Source: Methylophilaceae bacterium (GTDB lineage: Bacteria; Pseudomonadota; Gammaproteobacteria; Burkholderiales; Methylophilaceae). Taken from it: a DNA stretch of 32,330 nt. Position 1 is the first letter of the stretch. Every line of letters begins with the position of its first letter. The translations under genes and the position numbers were made by a program. The stretch spans positions 1-32,330 of the forward strand of contig BJGS01000005.1 in NCBI GenBank assembly GCA_014190615.1. The letters are read 5' to 3'. Positions 20,268 through 28,934 of this stretch are shown here, piece after piece. Under the pieces are notes generated by a model. The model was not told where the DNA came from, did no database searches, and saw nothing but the letters and a program-made list of their open reading frames with translations.

Positions 20268-21131
20268 ATGCGTAAATCGCTAATTACAACAGCAGTGTTA
20301 GGCGCTCTTGCAGCCCCTGCATTTGTTTTTGCAGCTGACGCTGCGCCTGCACCTGATTTAACAGTTGCATATAACGTTGGTTTTTATAGTCAATATATTT
20401 TCCGTGGCTTAACACAAACTGATCGTAAACCAGCTTTACAAGGTGGTGTTGATTTAACTCATTCAAGCGGCTTCTACTTAGGCGCATGGGGTTCAAATAT
20501 TAGCTGGCTTAGAGATCCCTATGGAAATCCAAAACCAGCAGAAAGTGAAACTTTCTATAAATCTGGCGGCAATCTAGAAATTGATCTTTATGGTGGTTAT
20601 CGCCATACGTTTGACAGTGTTGGATCAGGTCTTGGTATCGATTTAGGTGTTCTCCAATATTGGTATCCAGGTACAGAGCGTGGCAAAGCAACTGGCAATG
20701 GTTATGCTGGTGCAAACACAACAGAAGTTTATGGCGCATTAAGCTATGGCTGGTTACAAGGTAAGGTATCTGTTGTTGGATCAGATGACGCATGGGGTTG
20801 GGGTAAAACTGCTTCTGTCACTAAAAATGCAAGGGGCACTTATTATGCTGAGTTGAATGCAACACTTCCAATTGGCGAATGGGTTGGCGGTGGTGCTCTT
20901 TCTGGTGTAACTGGTATTGCTCACATTGCACGTCAAGAGTTCAATCATAACGAAGTGTTCTTAGCTAGCTACACTGACTACAAACTAGGCTTACAAAAAG
21001 CCTTTGAAAATGGTGTCAATGTAGGTGCTTATTGGACAGACACTAATGGAGCTAAAGATGCTTCATGGACTTACAACGGTAAGAATATCGGCGAAAGCAC
21101 TGGTACAGCTTACATCCAAAAAACGTTCTAA
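20268..21131 (+). CDS. TorF family putative porin (outer-membrane beta-barrel)
   Basis: Signal peptide MRKSLITTAVLGALAAPAFVFA; VAYNVGFYSQYIFRGLTQTDRKPALQGGVDLTHSSGFYLGAWGSNISW typical of the family; terminal F. Confidence 0.88.
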   Translation: MRKSLITTAVLGALAAPAFVFAADAAPAPDLTVAYNVGFYSQYIFRGLTQTDRKPALQGGVDLTHSSGFYLGAWGSNISWLRDPYGNPKPAESETFYKSGGNLEIDLYGGYRHTFDSVGSGLGIDLGVLQYWYPGTERGKATGNGYAGANTTEVYGALSYGWLQGKVSVVGSDDAWGWGKTASVTKNARGTYYAELNATLPIGEWVGGGALSGVTGIAHIARQEFNHNEVFLASYTDYKLGLQKAFENGVNVGAYWTDTNGAKDASWTYNGKNIGESTGTAYIQKTF

Positions 21132-21142
21132 AAGCAATTGTT

Positions 21143-21543
<401 letters not shown>

Positions 21544-21558
21544 TCTGAGGACAAAATT

Positions 21559-23040
21559 ATGAAAAAATTATTATCAACTTTCGCATTAATTAGCTTTTTA
21601 TGCCTAAACTTTTTAGGTATGACAAGTATGAGTTTTGCTGATGAAGCAACTTCAGTGAAAGCTGGCGATACTGCAACTTTAGTTGCAGATGCAGCGCCTG
21701 CTGAAGTAAAAAAAGATGAGCCTCCGGCACCTACTCCTAACAAAGGTGATACTTCATGGATGATCGTCGCTACGGTTCTAGTAACCTTAATGGTGATTCC
21801 AGGTTTAGCACTCTTTTACGGTGGATTAGTTCGCTCAAAAAATATGCTATCTGTATTGATGCAAACTTTCGTTGTATTTTCACTCATGGGTGTTCTATGG
21901 GCGATTTACGGTTACAGTGCAGCATTTACAGGTGGCAGTCGTTTCTTCGGCGGCTTTAGTAAATTATTCTTAAGCGGTATTACCCCTGACTCTGTTGCAG
22001 CAACATTCAGCAAAGGTGTGGTCATCCCTGAGTATATTTTCGTGGCTTTCCAATTAACTTTTGCAGCCATTACACCGGCATTGATTATTGGTGCATTTGC
22101 TGAGCGTATGAAATTCTCAGCTGTACTTTTATTCTTAGTCATCTGGTTTACATTTGCATACCTACCTATGGCACACATGGTGTGGTATTGGGATGGTCCA
22201 GATGCAATTACGGATGCTAAATCTTTAGAAACTGTGCTTGGTAATGCAGGTTGGTTATGGGCTAAAGGTGCGCTAGATTTTGCAGGCGGTACAGTGGTTC
22301 ATATTAATGCTGGTATCGCAGCCCTTGTAGCTGCTCTCATGGTGGGTAAAAGAATTGGGTACGGCAAAGAAGCAATGCCTCCTCACAGTCTTACATTAAC
22401 TATGGTAGGTGCATCTTTACTATGGGTGGGTTGGTTTGGTTTCAATGCAGGTTCAAATCTTGAAGCAACAGGCTTAGCAGCATTAGCTTTCGTAAATACT
22501 ATGCTTGCAACTGCTGCTGCAACACTTTCTTGGATGGCGTTTGAATGGATCTTAAAATCTAAACCATCTATGTTAGGTGCAGCATCAGGTGCAGTGGCTG
22601 GTCTTGTAGCAATTACCCCAGCATGCGGATTTGTGGGCCCAATGGGTGCATTAATCATCGGTGCAGGTGTATCACCTCTATGTTTATTCTTCGTATCTAA
22701 AGTTAAACAAGCTTTTGGTTACGACGACACACTTGATGTATTCGGTGTGCATGGTATCGGTGGTATCTTCGGTGCAATCATGACTGGCGTATTTGTAAGC
22801 CCAGCTTTAGGTGGTACAGGTGTTTACGATTACGTTGCAAATAAAGTGGGTGAGTTTGATATGCACGCGCAAGTCATTGCGCAACTTTGGGCAGTAGGCA
22901 CAGCAATCGTAGTTTCTGCGACAGTATCTTATGTTGCATTAAAACTGATCGATATGACCATTGGTTTACGTGTCAAACCTGATGCAGAACGTGAAGGCTT
23001 AGACATCACAGAACATGGCGAACAAGCTTATCATAAATAA
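21559..23040 (+). CDS. amtB: Ammonium transporter
   Basis: GDTSWMIVATVLVTLMVIPGLALFYGGLVRSKNMLS, DFAGGTVVHINAGIAALVAA, DVFGVHGIGGIFGAI. Confidence 0.96.
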   Translation: MKKLLSTFALISFLCLNFLGMTSMSFADEATSVKAGDTATLVADAAPAEVKKDEPPAPTPNKGDTSWMIVATVLVTLMVIPGLALFYGGLVRSKNMLSVLMQTFVVFSLMGVLWAIYGYSAAFTGGSRFFGGFSKLFLSGITPDSVAATFSKGVVIPEYIFVAFQLTFAAITPALIIGAFAERMKFSAVLLFLVIWFTFAYLPMAHMVWYWDGPDAITDAKSLETVLGNAGWLWAKGALDFAGGTVVHINAGIAALVAALMVGKRIGYGKEAMPPHSLTLTMVGASLLWVGWFGFNAGSNLEATGLAALAFVNTMLATAAATLSWMAFEWILKSKPSMLGAASGAVAGLVAITPACGFVGPMGALIIGAGVSPLCLFFVSKVKQAFGYDDTLDVFGVHGIGGIFGAIMTGVFVSPALGGTGVYDYVANKVGEFDMHAQVIAQLWAVGTAIVVSATVSYVALKLIDMTIGLRVKPDAEREGLDITEHGEQAYHK

Positions 23041-23065
23041 AATATCCTGAAAGTAGTGACTTCTC

Positions 23066-23093
23066 AAGGGCGCTTTTTAAGCGCCCTTTTTTT
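23066..23093 (+). terminator. Rho-independent terminator of amtB
   Basis: AAGGGCGCTT-TTT-AAGCGCCCTT perfect 10-bp stem followed by TTTTT. Confidence 0.92.
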
Positions 23094-23131
23094 ATCTCTT
23101 AAATATAAATCTTAAAGTTATAATAGACGCC

Positions 23132-24331
23132 ATGTTTAAAAAGTTTTCTTTTTTCAATCCCACATTTCTAAAGAATGCTTTTTTACTCATTTTAAGTCCC
23201 AAGCTTTTTTTTAGTCACGGACATATACCCCCAAAGAACCATAAAATCCCACGTCACTTTTTTGGCTTAAGTTTGACCATTGAAGATTTAATCGAAGATC
23301 CCATTGGTGTAGTTGAAATGTGTCGCCAACATCATATTCAAGATGCCACTATTCTTATTCCATCAAACCGCATCAGTGAATTTAGTCCTACTTTCTTAGA
23401 TGATTTAATTAACCACAATATTAAATTTAATCTCAAACTGGTGCTCATTGATCAGGAAGACATTTACTTAGAATGGAGAGAGGTCTTAGATCTTACTTTG
23501 TTAGGCTACCAATCTCAGATTGCATCGATTGAAATTGAAATGACAGGATTTAGTCATCAAGCATTGCAAGTATTCTTAAACATTTGGGCAATGACTTTTA
23601 ATATTGCACGACTTAAAAAAATTAAAATGGCAGGGCCCTCTATTCCATCATTTAGTCCCTTCTTTAATGACATGGTATTTCAACTCCTAAAAGACAAATA
23701 CCAATTACCCGATATTCATACAATGAATTTAACGAATGAAATGGATAAAGAACCTGAATTAATCTATCAAAATTTCTTGATCCCTAAATTGGGTAAATTT
23801 TTTAAATTCAATCTCATTAAAAAATTAGCTCTCATTCAAAGAATTGCTGAAAGTTTTAATATCAAAACGATTTACGGAGCCATTGAATTAAAGCGCCATG
23901 AAATTACGTCTTATACACTCCGAGCTATTTCTTTAGCCATAGCCTCAGGAAGACTGACTAAACTTTATCTCCCCTATCGAAATGCTGAGGGTATTTTATT
24001 CCTTGTAGACCGCATGGCAGGAATGACGTATCAAGGCTCTTTATTCCATGAGGCGAGTTTTGAAATCCATCACTTTAAAAATGAGAAAGAACAAATGCAT
24101 GCCGTATGGGCTCGAGATGATAAGAATTTAAATCCAGAAAATTTTTATCATATTGAAGATATCTATGCAGCTAAAATCTATGACAGTCATGGCGATAGCA
24201 TCGAACGCAGTCAATTCAAAATTACAGATACGCCCATTTATCTTGTGTGGCGATCGATGGATCCTATCGTCTTCATTGATACGCCAAAAGCCTTAGATCT
24301 TAATGTCACCAATATCATGGCTCTATCATGA
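23132..24331 (+). CDS. Uncharacterised protein, possible TIM-barrel glycosidase-like fold
   Basis: 399 aa intact ORF; HGHIPPKNHKIPRHFFGLSL, LKKIKMAGPSIPSFSPFF and DTPIYLVW layout resembles glycosyl hydrolase-like proteins; family call by eye only. Confidence 0.5.
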   Translation: MFKKFSFFNPTFLKNAFLLILSPKLFFSHGHIPPKNHKIPRHFFGLSLTIEDLIEDPIGVVEMCRQHHIQDATILIPSNRISEFSPTFLDDLINHNIKFNLKLVLIDQEDIYLEWREVLDLTLLGYQSQIASIEIEMTGFSHQALQVFLNIWAMTFNIARLKKIKMAGPSIPSFSPFFNDMVFQLLKDKYQLPDIHTMNLTNEMDKEPELIYQNFLIPKLGKFFKFNLIKKLALIQRIAESFNIKTIYGAIELKRHEITSYTLRAISLAIASGRLTKLYLPYRNAEGILFLVDRMAGMTYQGSLFHEASFEIHHFKNEKEQMHAVWARDDKNLNPENFYHIEDIYAAKIYDSHGDSIERSQFKITDTPIYLVWRSMDPIVFIDTPKALDLNVTNIMALS

Positions 24332-24443
24332 AAATCATGAGGTCCAATTCATTACCTGTTCCGTGTATTTAATATTGATGGGGCCTATAGTTCTGTCAAT
24401 GCATCTTGAATGCAGATCGTTTAATACTTAAAGGAAAAATATT

Positions 24444-24515
24444 ATGTGGACAACTCCAGCAGCTACAGAAATGCGTTTTGGCTTTGAAGTGACTATGTAC
24501 GTAATGAACAAGTAA
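24444..24515 (+). CDS. pqqA: Coenzyme PQQ precursor peptide PqqA
   Basis: Read directly: MWTTPAATEMRFGFEVTMYVMNK*; conserved Glu15/Tyr19 in E-V-T-M-Y; AAAGGA ribosome-binding site; below ORF-track length cutoff. Confidence 0.92.
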   Translation: MWTTPAATEMRFGFEVTMYVMNK

Positions 24516-24538
24516 TTGTTCGTAATTTACTGTTACTT

Positions 24539-24569
24539 AAAAAAGGAGGCTTTTTAGCTTCCTTTTTTT
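24539..24569 (+). terminator. Rho-independent terminator downstream of pqqA, probably bidirectional with mltA
   Basis: AAAAAAGGAGGCT-TTTT-AGCTTCCTTTTTT stem with one G-U pair; overlaps mltA stop. Confidence 0.85.
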
Positions 24570-25821
24570 ATTTGGAAGCTTCCTCAATGCGACTTCGTTT
24601 CATAGCAAATTCTTGAGTGCCCGTCGGAAATACATAATCCTTAGGAAGAAGCGCCCAGATTTTTCCTTGTTGTTTCATGGATCCGGCTTTACGTCCCGCG
24701 TCATCTCCACTACCCCAATAAAAGTCTGCACGAACGCCACCTCGAATAGCGCCACCCGTATCTTGCGCCACCATCAATCGATCAAGCGGATCGTTGCTAT
24801 TAGGTTGTGTGGTAGATAGAAAAATAGGTGCGCCTAAAGGAATAAATTTAGGGTCCACCGCTACGCTTCGCTCAGCCTCAATGGACACACCTAAAGCGCC
24901 AATCGGCCCAGGCAAGTCATTCGGTAATTTTCTAAAGAACACATAGCTCGCGTTGATGTTTAAAAAATCTTTGAGTTTCACAATATTTTTTCTAGCCCAA
25001 TTTTTAATGCCTTCCATCGAAGCTTCGGCCATCGTGATTTCTTTTTTCTGAATGAGTGCTGAACCAATGGCTTTAAATGGATAGCCATTTTGGTCGGCGT
25101 AACCAATTTGCATTGTATCGCCATTATCAAAATGAATAATGCCGGAACCTTGAATCTCTAAAAAGAAAGCTTCGACTGGGTCTTCCACCCACACAATTTC
25201 ATTGCCCGCCAAAGGGGTGCCTTGGCCATCAATCTGAGCTCTTGATAAATAAGGTACTAATTTATTGCCGACTAATTTTCCACGTAGGCGTTTTGATTTA
25301 AGTTCTGGATAGACTTCGCTTAAATCAACAGTAATAAGATCTTTAGGTGTTGTATAAAGAGGGATTTTGTAATGCGATGTTTTAATCTTGCTACCTTTTA
25401 AGATGGGCTGATAATAGCCTGTGATCATGCCCGTTTCAGTGCCATCGATATTACTTGCGATATACACATTAAAATAATCTTTAAAATAGGCTTTGATATT
25501 TTCATCATTAGGCTCTTTCATGTCATCAGCTAGATCACAGACTTTTTTCCATGAATTTTTTTCTTTTAAGGTAGAACAACTCCTAAGCCATGCAGTCCAA
25601 ACAGGTAATACATTATCACTTTCAAATGAAGATTCAATCGCATTCCAATCTGATTTTTTTAACAGTCCATAATCAGGAATCTTTGCGAGCTCTTCTTTGT
25701 CTAGTTTAATTTTTGGGCAATCACAATTAACTTTCGCCTCTGAAATTTTTTCACCCTTATGCGCAACTTCTGCACATGAGATAAGAAACAAAGTAAGCAG
25801 CAGTAAAATAAGACGTCTCAT
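24568..25821 (-). CDS. mltA: Membrane-bound lytic murein transglycosylase A
   Basis: Lipobox LISC; TGYYQPILKGS, VDPKFIPLGAPIFLST, RLMVAQDTGGAIRGGVRADFYWGSGDDAG. Confidence 0.94.
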   Translation of the reverse strand: MRRLILLLLTLFLISCAEVAHKGEKISEAKVNCDCPKIKLDKEELAKIPDYGLLKKSDWNAIESSFESDNVLPVWTAWLRSCSTLKEKNSWKKVCDLADDMKEPNDENIKAYFKDYFNVYIASNIDGTETGMITGYYQPILKGSKIKTSHYKIPLYTTPKDLITVDLSEVYPELKSKRLRGKLVGNKLVPYLSRAQIDGQGTPLAGNEIVWVEDPVEAFFLEIQGSGIIHFDNGDTMQIGYADQNGYPFKAIGSALIQKKEITMAEASMEGIKNWARKNIVKLKDFLNINASYVFFRKLPNDLPGPIGALGVSIEAERSVAVDPKFIPLGAPIFLSTTQPNSNDPLDRLMVAQDTGGAIRGGVRADFYWGSGDDAGRKAGSMKQQGKIWALLPKDYVFPTGTQEFAMKRSRIEEASK

Positions 25822-26204
25822 TAATGAAGTGTCCTTGGCATTGATAAAATAAACATCGGAATTTCAGCATCAAAAGATGTGCCATCTTCAGATACCATTT
25901 GATAAGAGCCGTGCATAGAGCCTACTGGAGTGTTAAGTTCAGTCCCACTGGTGTAAGTGTATGATTCATGCGGTTGAATGAGAGGCTGTTCCCCGATGAC
26001 ACCTAACCCTTTTACTTCAAATGATTGTTCATTGGCATCTGTAATAATCCAATGACGACTGACAAGTTGCGCGGGAATGATTCCATCATTGCTAATCGTG
26101 ACTGTGTAACTAAAAAAATAACGGTTATGTTCAACGCTTGATTTTTCTTCTACAAAATCAGTTTCAACGCTGATGCGAATCGCATGTAATTTTGCTGCAC
26201 CCAT
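25821..26204 (-). CDS. apaG: ApaG domain protein
   Basis: YFFSYTVTISNDGIIPAQLVSRHWIITDANEQSFEVKGLGVIGEQPLIQPHESYTYTSGTELNTPVGSMHGSYQM. Confidence 0.95.
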   Translation of the reverse strand: MGAAKLHAIRISVETDFVEEKSSVEHNRYFFSYTVTISNDGIIPAQLVSRHWIITDANEQSFEVKGLGVIGEQPLIQPHESYTYTSGTELNTPVGSMHGSYQMVSEDGTSFDAEIPMFILSMPRTLH

Positions 26205-26207
26205 AAT

Positions 26208-27011
26208 TTAAGAAATCAATCCTTGTGAAGGCGAGCTGGGAGATGCTGAATATAATTTCTTAGCCATACGTCCGGCTAAATAAGCTTCGCGTCCTGCTTC
26301 AATGGCTTTCTTCATGGCACCCGCCATCATTATAGGGTCGTTCGCATTGGCAATCGCTGTATTCATGAGCACACCTTCACATCCCAGTTCCATGGCAATT
26401 GCAGCATCTGACGCAGTTCCTACGCCGGCATCAACAAGCACTGGCACTTTTACCTGCTCAATAATTATTTGTAAATTCCACGGATTTAAAATGCCCATAC
26501 CTGAACCGATGAGAGAAGCTAAAGGCATGATGGCGCAGCAACCTATATGCTCAAGCTCTTTAGCTACAATAGGGTCATCCGAGGTATAAACCATCACATC
26601 GAATCCTTCTTTAATTAAGACTTGGGCGGCTTTAAGGGTTTCAATGACATTAGGATAAAGCGTTTTAGGGTCGCCTAACACTTCTAATTTAACGAGCGTA
26701 TGGCCATCTAATAATTCACGCGCTAATCGGAGCGTTCTCACCGCATCATCCGCTGAATAACAACCCGCAGTATTAGGTAGGTAAGTGAAGCGATCGGGTG
26801 GCACAAAATCAAGAAGGGAGGGTTCTCCTTCATTTTGTCCAATATTAGTGCGACGGATCGCAACTGTAACAATCTCAGCACCACTCGCATCAATGGCTAA
26901 TCTTGTCTGTTCGAAGTCTTTATATTTACCCGTACCCACTAAAAGTCTTGATTGGTAAGCTCTCCCAGCGATGATGAGTTGATCTTTTTTTTGTGTCATC
27001 TTAGCCGCCAC
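26208..27011 (-). CDS. thiG: Thiazole synthase
   Basis: [89 protein letters not shown]. Confidence 0.97.
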   Translation of the reverse strand: MAAKMTQKKDQLIIAGRAYQSRLLVGTGKYKDFEQTRLAIDASGAEIVTVAIRRTNIGQNEGEPSLLDFVPPDRFTYLPNTAGCYSADDAVRTLRLARELLDGHTLVKLEVLGDPKTLYPNVIETLKAAQVLIKEGFDVMVYTSDDPIVAKELEHIGCCAIMPLASLIGSGMGILNPWNLQIIIEQVKVPVLVDAGVGTASDAAIAMELGCEGVLMNTAIANANDPIMMAGAMKKAIEAGREAYLAGRMAKKLYSASPSSPSQGLIS

Positions 27012-27204
27012 CTACCGCGCCCACAATTTCTAATTGGTCGCCATCTTGAAGTGTGATGTTTTGAAATTCAGATTTTGAAATAATCATGCCGTTTTTTTCT
27101 ATCGCAATGCGTTTACCCAAGAGATTAAGTTTCGTAACTAAACCCTCAACTGTTATTGAACTGTCATCAAAAGATTTTATATTACCGTTAATTTTAAGAT
27201 TCAT
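27001..27204 (-). CDS. thiS: Sulfur carrier protein ThiS
   Basis: ORF 27001..27225; likely start at MNLKINGN (27204); C-terminal GAVGGG with GG tail; overlaps thiG. Confidence 0.92.
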   Translation of the reverse strand: MNLKINGNIKSFDDSSITVEGLVTKLNLLGKRIAIEKNGMIISKSEFQNITLQDGDQLEIVGAVGGG

Positions 27205-27262
27205 TGATGTGGCTTTATTCATCAAACATTGAATTTTTAAAAAGTTTTAGAGTCATATTTTT

Positions 27263-27279
27263 ATGGAACACAATTCCAT
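27263..27279. repeat. Inverted repeat ATGGAA-N5-TTCCAT
   Basis: Direct reading in the divergent thiS / small-ORF intergenic region. Confidence 0.45.
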
Positions 27280-27311
27280 GAATTAAATACAATCCCAAAA
27301 GGAAAAGCTAT

Positions 27312-27473
27312 ATGCAAAATTATAATACAGATTCGTTGAGTACATTGCCTAAGAGCAAAGACGAGGCAGATCATTTAACTCCATTAGATAAGAACGCCAC
27401 GCCAATTGAATTAACTTCTGACGAAAAACTTTATCGTAAACGTTGGCTCGAATCTATCTCAGATTGCGTTTAA
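27312..27473 (+). CDS. Hypothetical 53-aa protein
   Basis: MQNYNTDSLSTLPKSKDEADHLTPLDKNATPIELTSDEKLYRKRWLESISDCV*; AAAAGGA ribosome-binding site upstream; not in ORF track because short. Confidence 0.5.
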   Translation: MQNYNTDSLSTLPKSKDEADHLTPLDKNATPIELTSDEKLYRKRWLESISDCV

Positions 27474-28207
27474 GTAAGTTTACGTTGAAAAAGTTTTACT
27501 GCTAAGTCATAACTGATGAGCGCTAGCTCAGGGTCATAACGCTCGCCTTCGTCACGCATAAAAGCATGTTGGCCATTAAATTCATGCCAGGTAAATGCTA
27601 ATTTAGCATCAAGCATTTTGTCATAAACAATTTTACGGCCTTGATCTGAAATATGGTTATCTTGCTTACCCCAAATCATTAGCAGCTCACCCTTGATATC
27701 CTTTAAACGATCCATCGAATGCTGATTGGGTTTATTTGGAATCACATTCGTATGTAAGTCGGTCGCGTAGAAACAAGCGATGGCTTCTATCTCAGGCTGA
27801 AGAGCTGCTCTGAAAGCCAAATGTCCGCCAATACAAAACCCCATGGCACCCATATGGCCAGAAAACCATGGTTGTTTTTTAATCCATGCAATCATCGCTT
27901 GGTTGTCTGTATCATACCCTTCAACATCTTTTGCTGATTTATCCGCATTGCCTTTATCACGCCCAGCATCGTCATAAGCCAATATCGTGCCCATGGGATT
28001 TAATTCATGAAATACCTCAGGCACCAAAACGGTGAATCCGTGACCAGCAATAATTTTAGCAGCGCGCTCAATCGGGCCTGTTTGCTGGAAAATTTCTGAA
28101 TAAAAGAGAATAGCGGGAGTTTTTTTATTTGTGACGGGCTTATGCACATAAGTACGCATAATGCCTGTAGGGGTATTTAAATCGACGTGTTCTGATTGAA
28201 TTAACAT
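27470..28207 (-). CDS. Dienelactone hydrolase family protein
   Basis: GAMGFCIGGHLAFRAA (nucleophile Cys motif), IWGKQDNHIS, FNGQHAFMRDEGERYDPE. Confidence 0.92.
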   Translation of the reverse strand: MLIQSEHVDLNTPTGIMRTYVHKPVTNKKTPAILFYSEIFQQTGPIERAAKIIAGHGFTVLVPEVFHELNPMGTILAYDDAGRDKGNADKSAKDVEGYDTDNQAMIAWIKKQPWFSGHMGAMGFCIGGHLAFRAALQPEIEAIACFYATDLHTNVIPNKPNQHSMDRLKDIKGELLMIWGKQDNHISDQGRKIVYDKMLDAKLAFTWHEFNGQHAFMRDEGERYDPELALISYDLAVKLFQRKLT

Positions 28208-28221
28208 GCTTTATCCTGATT

Positions 28222-28256
28222 AATAAGAGGTTTTTAGAAAGACGGAAACCCTTATT
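28222..28256. repeat. Hairpin-forming inverted repeat
   Basis: AATAAGAGGTTT ... AAACCCTTATT, 11 bp with a single bulge; between dienelactone hydrolase start and the zinc-ribbon gene. Confidence 0.5.
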
Positions 28257-28288
28257 TTACTAGATTCAAAGCAGGTTTAAAGTCAAAT

Positions 28289-28492
28289 TTAGTACTCTGA
28301 ACTGCGGCCTGTGGAGTAATTTAAAGGCGCGTCATTTTGCCACTCGCCACAATCGACACATTGATGATCTTCCATCGTCGGACAATACTGCAAATGAGTT
28401 GCTTTACATTTAAAACAAGTCGCTGCTTTTTGATGGCGATCATGAATTTCAGAAGACACTTTATCACTACCACGGCCATACTTATTATCCAT
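28289..28492 (-). CDS. Small zinc-ribbon-like protein (two CxxC knuckles)
   Basis: ORF to 28558; better start ATG at 28492 with AAGGAAGAG upstream: MDNKYGRGSDKVSSEIHDRHQKAATCFKCKATHLQYCPTMEDHQCVDCGEWQNDAPLNYSTGRSSEY. Confidence 0.7.
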   Translation of the reverse strand: MDNKYGRGSDKVSSEIHDRHQKAATCFKCKATHLQYCPTMEDHQCVDCGEWQNDAPLNYSTGRSSEY

Positions 28493-28562
28493 AAGACTCT
28501 TCCTTACAATCAAATGGTGATGAAGCTTTAATGTACGCCTCGTTTTTATAGAACGCAAGAGG

Positions 28563-28934
28563 CTATTTTAATTTTTGTAGTCGGCATTTTTGATAGGTTA
28601 AAACATCCCCTTCTTTAATATTAGTTTCAGGGTCATTGATCTCTAATGTCGTTGTGTCGTTGTTATAGATATTTTTTGAAGCTTCCGCTTGTTTTAAGCC
28701 AAATTCACGATCCGGAAAAACAAGCCACATCTCTTTACCGCCTTCAAGCGCTTTCACATAAAACTGTTTATTTTTTTCACATTGATATAAAGAGGCGTCT
28801 TTGGGGGCTGTTGAGAGTTCACGATAATCCCCATTGAACATTGGTAAATTAACCTCAGGTATTTTCATGCTCCCACAGCTCACTAGTAAGCCTGATGTGA
28901 TTACTAAGGTTATTTTTTTAACCATCTTTTTCAT
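28563..28934 (-). CDS. Hypothetical lipoprotein
   Basis: MKKMVKKITLVITSGLLVSCGS lipobox; start overlaps stop of upstream protease gene. Confidence 0.75.
   Translation of the reverse strand: MKKMVKKITLVITSGLLVSCGSMKIPEVNLPMFNGDYRELSTAPKDASLYQCEKNKQFYVKALEGGKEMWLVFPDREFGLKQAEASKNIYNNDTTTLEINDPETNIKEGDVLTYQKCRLQKLK

Noticed and set aside
20284-20793. Minus-strand ORFs of 70 and 94 aa under the porin gene
   Set aside because: Antisense shadow ORFs of a secreted beta-barrel gene; low-complexity His/Gln/Leu-rich translation.
22383-22658. 91-aa minus-strand ORF in amtB
   Set aside because: Ala/Pro-rich mirror of the amtB reading frame; no RBS or domain.
24400-24414. TGCAT-CTTGA-ATGCA palindrome upstream of pqqA
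   Set aside because: Five-bp arms are expected by chance in AT-rich DNA; not enough to call a regulatory site.
27205-27311. Possible TPP riboswitch upstream of thiS
   Set aside because: No CTGAGA/ACCTGA thi-box-like sequence on the minus strand; region too short.
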